Shown here piece after piece: positions 21,239 through 33,200 of a stretch of DNA of 64,000 nt. Under the pieces are notes generated by a model, which was given only the letters and a program-made list of their open reading frames with translations, did not search any database and was not told where the DNA came from. Both the position numbers and the translations under genes were made by a program. The DNA is from Aquila chrysaetos chrysaetos (lineage: Eukaryota; Chordata; Aves; Accipitriformes; Accipitridae): assembly GCF_900496995.4 (NCBI RefSeq), contig NC_044030.1, forward strand, positions 78,284,017-78,348,016, written 5' to 3'. Numbering within the stretch: position 1 is the stretch's first letter; each line of letters begins with the position of its first letter.

Positions 21239-24200
21239 GTCGGTGTCCGTAGGGCCCGTGCGGCGGGGCCCGCGGGGCTCTGGGTATTCGAGCCGTCCTG
21301 TCTTCTCCTCGCAGGGCTCTCCGGAGGCGGCGGCGCAGGGCCGGGACCCCCCCGCCGGGGCCGGGGGCGCGGCGCGGGGCGGGAAGAGGGCCGCCCCGGC
21401 CGAGGCCGGAGCCCTGCAGCCGGCGAAGCTGAGCCGGGCCGAGCTCTACAAGCCGCCGACCAGCGAGGAGCTGAGCCAGCTGAAGGAGACGGAGGATCTC
21501 TTCCACTCCAGCCTGCTCCGCCTGCAGGTCAGCCGGGAGGCCCGCCGGCCCGGGGAGCCGCCGTTGGCCGCGCTCAGTGCCTCTCTGGGGGCTAAGCTGG
21601 GGCGGGGGGGGGGGTGGGGAGCAGCGGGATCACGGACCCGGAGCTTTCCAGGAACCGCCTGGGGAAGAGACCCCGGGCCGCTGGCAGACCCCTGAGCCCT
21701 CCTGGCCCGGTAAATCCGGGCAGCGGCCGCTTCTCTGTAGGAACTGGGCACGGGGCAGGGACAGAAGGCACAGGCTTTACAAGGCACCCAGCGTGTTACT
21801 GATATTTCCACCGTAATTCCTGTTACCATTCCGCGCCAGGCTCTGTGCCTCTTTTACACCACTAAAATTTAACCCATCCAGCACATAACTGCAGTATGGT
21901 GGAAGCGCGACCGTTGCATCTCTCGCTGTGGTGATTTATTGCTTACTGGGGTGAGGAAGTAACATCACCAGCTGTGTCCTCCTGCTGTCTTTGACCAGCT
22001 TCTGGATGGGACAGGAGGAATTTATTTATGTCCTGGGCAAAGCAAGCTGTCTGTGTTAGGGGTAGTTCAGGCTGGTGACTAGATAGCTCCTTGTGGTTGT
22101 AACGTTGGTGATTTTTATGAGGAGTGGCTTTGATCTCCTGGCTACCTGCTGGTATTGGTGGCAGGATCTGTAGGGCCTGGTTCATGGCGTGAACCTGCAG
22201 GGTTGTTTCCTGGAGCTGATACTCTGCCATACAAAAAACCTTTCTGAGAGCTATGCCTATGTGAATCACGCCAGTTTTTTTTGTGGCTGGACCTCACACA
22301 GAAGCCGATGGGATGGAGCTGATTGCTATCCAACACTTCACAGGAGATGGCAGGAGTTGCATTATCCTTCTGCCCATGGGCTGACCAGACTCCCAGCTCC
22401 AGGCAGGGTTTGTGGAGAGGCGCAAGTGTGTTCCCCAGCTCACCTGCTGCCCTCTTCACCAGGCTTGTGGTTGGTGCTGGAGGACAAGGTAAAGGGCAGG
22501 AGCAATTCCAGTGTTGCAGCTGCTTTTTCATGGTCCCCTTTCCCCCTACAGATCAAAGAGCTTCTGAAGGAGGTGACATTGAAGGAGACAAAGAAGAAGA
22601 AGAAAAGATTGATGCCTTCCTCCATGAAATCAATAGCCTGCTGAGTGCCATCCCAGATACCCCAGAAACTGAAGTACATTCCAGAGGGATGGACGAGATG
22701 GCAAAACCCCTGTATGGAGCAGGCTCTGCTGTTGCTGTACAGGCAGAGGTCCTCGTGGAGTATCTCCCTTAGGGACTGAAAAAATATTACTTTACTTTAT
22801 GTTGGAGGGGAGAGGGGGGTGCTCCATCTTTAAGCTCTGGGTGCAGGCGCCTGCAGTTGTGTGAGGAGAGGGGTCCTGGTTTCTGCACATCTGCTGTTGG
22901 TGATGCTTAGATCGTTTTGTGTGTCCCGTCTGTTCCCAGCTCACGGATCAGGCCTGGCTCCCCAAGGGCGTGAAGGTCCTGTTCCTGCAGGTGCCGTTCA
23001 CTGTGAAGGGGAGGTTCCGCTTCCTGTCCCCGACCGAGCTGAAGGTGGTGGGCAGCTACCTGCTGGGCACCTGTATTAAGCCAGAGATCAACATGGATGT
23101 GGCAGTGACCATGCCGTGGGTGAGTCTGGCCATGCCTGCTCCTGAGTAGCCTGGGGCCCGGCTGAGCTCTGTCCCCTCCTGCCTTGTCCTCTCCATTCCT
23201 GAGTGAGGTTGCAGCATCTGGACGTGCAGTGTGTTGACTCCCACGAGGAGCTGGGGAGTGTGGTCTCACCACTCACTCTATCAGAGCTTTCAGCTGCTTT
23301 GATTTTCGTTCCTCATGAGGATCTTCCTTCTCTCTGCCTGGGCTGAACCTCTTCCACATTGCTGGGGAGATAGGTGCTCTCCATCTTTGTACCCCATTGC
23401 ACTTGTACTCAGCTCCCAAGACTGTGTTACAGGGAGGGTGATGTTTGCAGGCTATTACCCCTCTAGAGCTCCCTTCCCTTGCTGCCCAGACTTGCTCTAA
23501 CAGGGTTTGAGATGAAGTGACACCCTGTTTGGCTGCATGGCTCTGCTCTGTCTCCTGTGATCCTAGAGCCTGGTGAGCCAGCAGCAAGGTAGTGTTCCCG
23601 ACTGACTTGGAGCTCCTTGGGGCTGTAGCCGCATGTCTGAGATAGGGCTGCCTGTGGGGCCAGGGAGAGTGGTGGGTGGCGTAGTGCCCTGGGCTGAACT
23701 GGGCTCTGCAGGCAGGTGAGGTGGGATTGCCCCATCCCTCTCTTCCCAGGAAATCTTCCAGGACAAAGACAACCTGAACCAGCACTACCACTGGAAGAGA
23801 GCTCTGTACCTGGCCCACATTGCCCAGCACTTCTCCAAGGAGAAGCTCTTTGGCAGCGTGAAGTTTGCCTACATGAACAGCAACCATCTCAAGCCCATCC
23901 TGCTCCTGAGGCCACAAGGTAGTACTTGAGCCTTGCTCTGGTGGGGAGTGTGAGTGGGTACTAGTGTTAGGTGGAGGGAGTGGTGGTGGTCTCATACCAT
24001 GTAACAGGCCCTTAGGAGAGGAGTCAGTTTGGGGCTGTTGTTGCAATTGGTGATAAATTTTGGAGCTTCGACGCTCCCAGTTGTCCTCTCTGTCCACACA
24101 CCCCCTAGTCCTCAAGGTCTCTTCCCCTCCTGATCCGCCTCTACAGCTTGGCTGGGCTCCCCAGCCTTGGCCTTGCTGGCTGGCCCACCCTGCGGGTACT

Positions 24201-27200
24201 TTGGGGAGTAAAGCAGACCCTACAAAAACATGACTACGTCTAGCCCTGTCCTTCCTCCCCGTTCTCCCCACCCCTGCTCCTCGCCATCCTCTTGCCTTCC
24301 CCAGGCAGCTGTGCACAGTCTGGCTCTTCTCTGAAATGATGTGGGATGCACGGGCTGCTGGATGCTGCTTGTTTCTGCAGAACCCAGGTTTGGGTCTGGG
24401 GCAGGCAGTGGTGTGACAAGGCCAGGGCAGGCAGGAGAGTGCTGGGGTACCAGACTGGCCAGCGGGGCTGAAGACGGGGCTTGGACACGAGCAATGTGAC
24501 CTCAGGGTTATTGTTGGCTCTGGGATGTGGTCACTCTCTGCTTTGAGATGATTTCTGCTGCTGCTGAGCTTTGCTGGGAAGGAGCTTTTTCCTTTCCCCA
24601 AGCTGGGGATGCTCCCTGTTTTCTCAAGTTAGTCTCTGGGTCTCTGACATCTCTTCCTCCTGCACATCTATCCTCTGGTGCTTACAGGCAAGGATGAGAA
24701 GATGGTCACTGTCCGACTCCATGCGTGTCCTGCCCCAGGTCTCTTCAAACCCAGCTGCTTCTACCCCAGCAAGAACAATGTCCGGACAGCCTGGTTCATG
24801 GAGCAGAGCACCCCCAAAGAAGGTAGGGCCTGGGGCTGGGGGAACACGAGGCTGCTCGGTTCAGCCAGAGACAGCACCCAGTGCCAGGAGGTGGGTTCGC
24901 TGCAGCCCTTTTCTGTGAACAGGAGGTTTGTGGTTGGGTCCAACGTGCTGCTGTTTCCCCACACAGGAGCCACCGAGCCCCCAACCCTGCACTACAACAG
25001 CTCCATCCTCTGCGACATGGTGCTGCTCTCCCACCTGCACTTCTTGTCTAGCGCAGCCACCGACTTCCTGGGCATGAAGGATGGCCTGGCCCTTCTCAAA
25101 GTTTGGCTGAATCAGCGGCAGCTCAGCAAGGTATGTCCTGTGCCAGGGGACAGGGCAGGCTCTGCTTGCCTGGCTAACCTGCCTTTGGCCTGCTCTCCCT
25201 TCCTAGGGGTGGAGTGGTGGTGGTTTTGTTGTGGTGGGTGGTGTGGTGGGCTTGTGACTCTGATTTGAGCTGTCTTAGGTTTCACAGAGCTCCTTCCTAC
25301 CCTGTGGGTTGCAATGAGTCTGTGTGCCAGACAATCATGCTTCTTTCGGATCCCTGGAATGATGTAGCGGGTTTTTGGTTTCAGGATTTTTTTGGGGGTA
25401 TTCGCCCCATTTCCCAAAGAACTTTGAGTTCTTGCCTTTTCTGCAAGAGGATCCATATCTCTGTTCCTTGTACAAGGCTTTGCCTCAACATCTTCCTGGT
25501 GGGCTTGGGGGCTGCCCTGCTCCTGATGACAGAGGCCAGAAGCAGTCGTAGGGTGGGCTCTGGGGGGCTCCTGGTGCCTCGTTGCGCTCTTGTTGACTCC
25601 AGTCTCTGTTTTCACAGGGCTTGGGGTGCTTCAGTGGCTTCTTGGTCTCCATGCTGGTTGCCTACCTGCTGATGAAACGCAAGATTGTCAAGATGATGAG
25701 TGGGTACCAGGTGCTGAGGAGCACCCTGCAGTTTCTGGGTGAGTTTGCAGGGGCCTTTCTGGGCAAGAAAAAGCTGGTGTCAGCAGAGTCCCTGCACAAA
25801 GCCTGAACGCAGTGGGGGAAGGGGGAATTGTGGCTTTTCTCTCTCTGATGCTGAGACCCTGTGGGTGGGATGGACAGGAGGGGATGAGGCAGCAGAGCCG
25901 GGCTGGATGGAACAGCTTGCAGAGGAGAGGGTAGGTCCCGTCACAAGATGGAGGCCAGCATTGCATTGTAGCACTGTTAGTGTTGCGAGAGCATGGTGTT
26001 ACTGGCACATAGCTGTACCACTGTCACCAGTGGAGGAGATGTGGATTGTATCATGGTGTGACTTGTTCCTTCTTGTCTGCCCACAGCCACCACTGACCTG
26101 ACTGTGACGGGGATCAGCCTAGCGAAGGATGTGGATGCATCCCTGGTAAGGAACCCTCTGGGGGTATCTTGTGCCTGCGTCTGGCTTTGCTGTCAGTGCT
26201 GTCTGGGCAGGGATGTGCCTGTTAGAGGGGTGTTGGATGGCAATGAGGTGGTGGTGCCCTGGTGCCTGTGCTGTGTCGTGGCACTAAGGACCGTGTTTGT
26301 CTTTCAGCCTGTCCTGGATGACTTCCACCAGGCGTTTGAAGTAGTCTTTGTGGATCCCTCTGGGCTGGTGAACCTCTGCGCTGATATGACTGCCAGCAAA
26401 TACCACCAGGTACCAAGCAGGTTGTGATGGCATGCTGAGATGCTGTCTTAGGAGTGAACCGAGGCAGGCAGAGGGTGGTTAGGCATCTTGGAGGAGGATG
26501 TTACATATGGGGAGGGGGTTCAGTGTTGCTTTTTAAGCTTTTAACATCCGTCTCCAGCTCTGAAGCTTGGAACTGAATTTCAAGACTTGGATGTACTGCT
26601 GCTTTACCTGTCTTGCTTGAATGATGGAGGAAAGTTGTTTTCCTCTTTGTGGGCACCTTTGGGTGAAGCCAAGCAGCTGTTTAGCAGAAGTAACTGTTTT
26701 GGAGCAGAAAAAAACCACCTTGGTGTCAGGATATCAAGGAGAAACTCTGACCAGCAGTGACAGCTGTCAGTCACTTGGCTTCACGCTGAGGACAGAGGCT
26801 GTCTGGGATCAGGGTCTGCTGGTGACCGTGGAGCTGGGGTGGCTGTGGTTGATGGGGGAGCATTGGTGACCACTGCTGGAGGGATTTGCTTTCCTTTTCT
26901 CCTCCCATTCATGCTCTTGCTCTGTCTTATCTCCTTGCTCAGGTCCAGTTTGAAGCCAAGCGCTCCATGGAGATTTTGGATGATCGGATGGTGGATGGCT
27001 TTCAGGTGCTGCTCATGACCGCAAAGCCCATGCTCAGAGCCTTTGACCACGTCTTCCAGTGAGTCTCACTGTGCTTGTGGGGTGATGCTGAGGAGCCTGT
27101 TCAGAGAGGAGTGGGCTGCTTCTGGCTTTGGACTGGGGTGAATTTGGACCTGCCTGCTGGGAGGTGGCCCTGCTATTTCTGAGATAGGCACTGGTGCCTC

Positions 27201-30200
27201 TTGCATTTGGCCATTCCGCTTTTACTGTCTAGATAGCCTCCCAGGAGGAGGAGGGCAATGCTTTGGCCTTTGGGAATGATGACTGTCCCAAGGACCAGTG
27301 TCTCCTGTGGTGCATCCTGAGATGCCAAACTGTAGTGTTTCTTCTTGTAGCCCCCATCCTGGGCCAGGACCCTCAGCTCCCCACTTTATTGTACCTCTAG
27401 CATATCTCTCTCAGAAAGGATTTGGTGGCAGAGGTGGGTGACCAGGTTCTCTCCTTCTCCTTTAGCCTGAAGCATGCCTCCAAGCTGCAGGGTGCCTGCA
27501 AGAAGATGCAGCTGCTGAACGAGCTGATGGATCGGGGTGGGAACTACGTGGCCACAGCCCTTCCCTTTGTTGTGTCGCTGCTGGCCCGTGGGCTGGCTGG
27601 GAGAGCGCTGCTCGTGGCTCACTCCTTGCCCCAGATCCCTGAGGTAGTGCAGCTTGACAATGACACTGCATCCTTTGCAGCATGTGGGGTCTCTTGTGTC
27701 CCTTGTGGCACTGCTGGGCACGGGGATGGGATCTTTCCTCACTGGGGGAGGAGGCAGGCCTGTCCCCTTTGTGGGGAATATGGGACCTGAGGCCCTGCAC
27801 TGGGGTATGGGGTGCAGCTGGGAGGCTTGGTCTGGGCAGGAGTGCTGGCCCAGTAATGGGGCAGGGAGAAGACAATTGTTTTTTTCACTGGGGAGACTAT
27901 TAAATGAGGGTTTCCTTGTCCATGCTCATCTGGGCACCCAAGAGCACATAGCAGGAGGTTCATCTAGCAGCCCAAAATCCCAGCAGGTGCTGCTCCAGCA
28001 ACCTCATCTCTCCTTGTGCTTCATGTTCTCCATTTTCCCACAGTGGTCGATTGATGCTGAGCCCCCAAAACACAAGGATGTCGGGCCTCTGACGTTTGGG
28101 CTCCTGTTTGTCCCTGAGTTTGCTGCCAGCACGCTGGAGAAGGGACCGCAGGCCGATCACCCTGAGGTGAGAGGAGCCCTCCTTGTGCTGAGTAGGGTGG
28201 AGCAGAGCTGGTGCCACGCTGTGGTTGCAGCTGGCTGCAGGGCTGGCTGATGGTCATGGGAGTTGTTCCGCTGGCCCCAGTGGTGACCCGTGTCCCTGGC
28301 CTGGCTTGGCCAATGTCGCTCCACAGGCCCTGGACTTCCGGACCTTCTGGGGGGAGAAATCAGAGCTGCGGCGGTTCCAGGATGGCAGCATCTGTGAGGC
28401 AGTGGTGTGGGAGGCCGACACCATCTGCCAGAAACGCCTCATTCCTGAGCAGATTGTCAGGCACCTGCTGAAGCTGTAAGTTGTACTGAGCAGCCGCTGA
28501 GGCTGGGGGACCTGCAGCTGTGTGGGGTTCACTGCCACTCTCCTGGCTTGTGCCACATCCCTAGTAACCCTGTTGTCAGCTTCATGTTTTGGGGGACGTT
28601 GTAGATCGTTTTCATAGAATTGGAATCATAGAACGATTTGAGTTGGAAGGGACCTTAAAGATCATCTAGTTCCAAGCGCCCTGCCATGGGCAGGGACACC
28701 TTCCACTAGACCATGTTGCTCAAAGCCCCATCCAATATGGCCTTGGTACACTTCCAGGGACTGGGCATCCACAGCTTCTCTGGGCAGCCTGTTCCAGTGC
28801 CTCACCACCCTCACAGTGAAGAACTTCTTCCCTACATCTAATGTACATCTACCCTCTTTCAGTTTAAAGCCATTACCCCTTGTCCCGTCACTACATGCCC
28901 TTGAACAAAGTCCCTCTCCGGCTTTCCTGTAGGCCCCCTTTTAAGTACTGGAAGGCAGCTACAAGGTGTCCCTGGAGCCTTCTCTTCTCCAGGCTGAACA
29001 GCCCCAACTCTCTCAGCCTGTCTTCATAGGACAGGTGCTCCAGCCCTCTGATCATCTTTGTGGCCCTCCTCTGGGCTTGATCCAACAGGTCCATGTCCTT
29101 CTTATGTTGGGGGCCCCAGAGCTGAACTCAGTACTCCAGCTGGGGTCTCATGAGAGCAGAGTAGAGGGGGAGAATCACCTCCCTCAACCCGCTGGCCGTG
29201 CTTCTTTTGATGCAGCCCAGGATATGGTTCGATTTCTGGCCTGCAAACGCACATTGCCAGGTCGTTTTGAGCTTTTTGTCAACAAACACCCTCAAGTCCT
29301 TCTCCTCAGGGCTGTTCTCAATTCACTCATTGCCCAGTCTGTATTTGTGCTTGGGATTGCCCTGACCCATGTGCAGGACCTTGCACTTGGCCTTGCTGAA
29401 CTTCATGAGGTTTGTGTGGGCCCACCTCTCAAGCCTGTCAAGGTCCCTCTGGATGGCGTCCCTTCCCTCCAGCGTGTTGACCACACCACACAGCTTGGTG
29501 TAGTCAGCAGACTTGCTGAGGGTGCACTCAATTTCACTGTCCATGTTGCCGACAAAGATGTTAAAACAGTGCTGGTCCCAATACTAACCCCTGAGGAATG
29601 CCACTTGTCACTGCTCTCCACTTGGGCATTGGGCCGTTGACCGCAACTCTTTGAGTGCGACCATCCAGCCAATTCCTTATCCACTAAGTGGTCCATCCTT
29701 CAAGTCCATGTCTCTCCAATTTAGAGACAAGGATGTTGTGCAGGACAGTGTCAAATGCTTTGCACAAGTCCAGGTAGATGGTGTCAGTTGCCCACTAGTG
29801 CTGTAACCCTGTTGTAGAAGGCCAAATTTGTCAGGCATGATTTGTCCTTCATGAAGCCATGTTGGCTGTCACCAATCACCTCCTTATTTTCCATGTGCCT
29901 TAGCATAGCTTCCAGGAGGATGATCCATGATCTTGCCAGGCACAGAGGTGAGACTGACTGGCCTGTAGTTCCCCAGGTCTTCCTTTTTTCCCTTTTTAAA
30001 AATGGGGGTTATGTTTCCCCTTTTCCAGTCAGTGGCAACTTCCCTGGACTGCCATGACTTCTCAAATGTGATGGATAGTGGCTTAGCCACTTCATCTGCC
30101 AGTTCCCTCAGGACCCTGCAGATGCATCTCATCAGGTCCCATGGACTTGAACACCTTCAGGTTCCTTAGATGGTTGCGAACCTGATCTTCTGTGGTGGGT

Positions 30201-33200
30201 GGTTCTTCATTCTCCCAATCCCTGCCTTTGCCTTCTGTGACTTGCGTGGTGTGGCTGGAGCACTTGGTGGTAAAGCACTTTCTGTTCAGTACCTCAGCCT
30301 TCTCCATTTCCAGGTAACTAGGTGTCCTGTTTCCTTCTGGAGAGGGCCCACATTTTTCCTAGTCTTCCTTTTATCACCAACATACCTACAGAAGCTTTTT
30401 TTGTTGCCCTTGACATCCCTGGCCAGATTTAATTCTGTCAGGACTTTGGCTTTCCTAATGTGATCCCTGGCTGCTTAAACAACTTCTTTGTATTCCTGCT
30501 AGGTTACCTGTTCTTGTTTCCACCCTCTGTAGGCTTCCTTTCTGTGTTTGAGTTTTTCCAGGAGTTCATTCTTCATCCACGCAGGCCTCCTGACGTTTTT
30601 GCCTGACTTCCTTTTTGTTGGGATGCATCGCTCCTGAGCTTGGAGGAGGTGATCCTTGAACATTAACCAGCCTTCCTGGGCCCCTTTTCCCTCTAGGGCT
30701 TTATCCCATGGTACTCTACCAGGCCAAAGTGTGCTCTCCTGAAGTCCAGGGTAGCGAGCTTGCGATGCACTCTCCTCTCTGCCCTAAGGATCTTGAACTC
30801 CACTGTTTCATGGTCACTGCAGCCAAAGCTGCCCTTGAGCTTCACGTTCCCCATCAGCCCCTCCTTGTGTGCCCCTCTTTTTGGCTTTGTGAAATCTGGA
30901 GGTCCTTTCAGTTGTGGTCCTGATGCTGTGAGCTGCTTTCCAAGAGAAGGTGGAGAGGACAAGCACATGGTGCTGGAGCCTGTGCTGATGGTAATGCTAA
31001 GGGCAAGGAGGCAGTATGGTCCTGCCCTTACATGCAGATGGGCTATTGAGACACTCATTTTTGGCAGAGCTGGAAAAGAAGCTGTCTGGACCTTGCAAGA
31101 CGTTTCATGAAATCCTCTGAGACCCTGCAGTGGTTCACAAGCTTGGGTCTCCCTGCAGCACTGGAAAACCTCCCCGTAGCAGTTCATATCTTCTGCCAAA
31201 AATGAGACCCCCTTGCACAGAACGAAGGGGTTGCCTGGGCCTCTTTATCCTGACTCAGTTAGCGGTCTTGTGAGGAAAGGCTGCATGTTGACAGCTTTGG
31301 CTTTGAATCCTGTGAAGCTGCATGAGTTGCTGGGCCGCTTTGGGTGGATAACTTGGGCGTGGTAGAAACACACAGAGATCAGTCTTCTCACCGTGACCTT
31401 CCTCTGTGGAGGGATTCCTCATCCTTGGACTGACCCTTGCCTGTGGGTACAGCGTGCAGTGTCAGGATGTATGGATTGGCAAGTCGTAGGTCTAATGCTC
31501 TGTTGTCTTCTTCTACATAGCCACGCGGACATTCCCGAGTCCTCCATCTGCTACAGTGGAGCCCTGCTTGAGTCTGTGATCAGGACTGGGCAAAAGGTAT
31601 GGTTGCTTCCCCAGCAGGGCTGTGGGTTTCTCAAGGAAGGGTTGTGTGGGGAGGGCTATAGGGAGGTCATTTTAGTGTTGTGGCCCTGAGGCAGCTGCCT
31701 GGTTCCCAAGAGAAGGTAGCAAGGGTAAGGAAAATTCTTGCCTGTGGGCACTTTGATAGGCAGTGCGGTGCTCTCCTTGGATCTGTCAAGCCTTTCATGC
31801 CAACCAAGGCATACTCACTGAAGTCCTCTTGCTCTGGCAGCCCCCACACACCATTTTCCCCTGGAAGTATCCCACTGGCCTGTCTCTGTGTCCACTATGT
31901 CCACATTGTCTGAGGATATATCACTGTCCCACTGTGTCTCCCTGGCTACACCTTTCAGGTCCTGCATCCATCAGGACACAGGCCAGACAATTCTGTGCCT
32001 TCATCCTGTAGGTCCAGCTGGGAAACCCAGGAGAAGGATCTTCCCTGTCATGGTGCAAAGTGCTATATCATGTCCACCAAGACCTATGTAGTGCTCCAGG
32101 TGAATGTGCAGCTGAAACAAAGAAATGTCGCTTTGAGACAGAAAACATGCATCTTGGAGGCTGGGAAATGTCCCCCTCCCTGCTTCTGCTCTCCAGCTTG
32201 TGAAATTAAAGTCTGGAGATGAGCCATGAGTACTTTGGCACCGCTTTGCTGGTCTTTGGTAAAACCAGCTTTTTACCTGGTTGTTGGATGGAGGAGGAAA
32301 TTGTTTCCTTTCCCCTTCTTAAGAGCAAAGGGGAGCAAAACTGATAGAAAGAATCTTCTGTGCTAGGACTAGTTGCGGTCTGGGCAGAGCTGCATGTCAG
32401 ATTTGGGATGAGATGCTGGTTTGTACAGCCTGTTGTGTGGTGAGGCAGCAAAATCTATGTGTGTCACTGCAAGCTAGCCTCCGATGAGCAGGGCTGATAA
32501 ACACCACGCTGAGAGGGGATGCACTTCCTGGAGCCTGAGAAGTGTTTAGGAGTCCACTTGTTGCCAGTCCTCGAACGAAAGAGAAACTCAGAGAAACTTG
32601 CTGTTCTACGTGGGGTGGTGGGTAGGGGTGTCTGTCTCTGCTCCTCCAGCTGTTTGTGTGCAGGCAGCCCAGAGACTCTGCGGTGGTCGAGGGGATGATG
32701 AAAGATGCATGGTGCACCCAGATCTAGAGTCAGGCAGCACAGGGGTTTGTCATTCATGGCACACCCTGCAGAGGGTGCTGCTGCTCTGCCAGAAAGCCCA
32801 GGCTGGCTAGGTGCGTGCAGCTCAATTCAGCTGCATCTGAGCTGAGTGGTTTGACGCCAGTGGTGTCTCCTCTTCCTCATTCAGGCTCCTCTGCTGTGGT
32901 TTGGGGAGATGCGAGCAGCAAGGACAGCAGCAATTCTTTTGGTTCTTCTCATCTGCCCTCTCCAGGGCTCCTGCCATGATCTGGATATTTTCTGTCTTTG
33001 CTTTTGCCATGCTTCCCAGCTCTGCCTTGGCTAAGGATGTAGTTGGTGTGGTTTTCTGTTAAGTGATGCTTCTGTTGGCATTGCAATAACTGGTGGGGAG
33101 GCAGTAGCAGAGCTCTCACCTTGCCAGTATGTGATCTCTTTACTCCCAGGTCACACTTAGCTTCTCCCTTTCTAGGGAGAATGCTGGCAGTACAGCATTT

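Larger units (their letters stand above)
20680..21720. promoter_or_regulatory. NOL6: CpG island covering the NOL6 promoter and exons 1-2
   Basis: GC content rises sharply to roughly 70-75% with frequent CpG, against about 50% on either side. No TATA box lies at the expected distance from the start codon. Such an island over exon 1 is typical of a constitutively expressed housekeeping gene. Long minus-strand ORFs here (20673-21506) follow from high GC and are not supported as genes. Edges are estimated by eye. Confidence 0.85.

Noticed and set aside
20673..21506. 277-codon minus-strand ORF over the CpG island, possible divergent gene
   Set aside because: Composition is Arg/Pro/Ala-rich as expected from antisense of 70%+ GC DNA. 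It overlaps NOL6 exons 1-2 and shows no conserved motif; several frames are open there.
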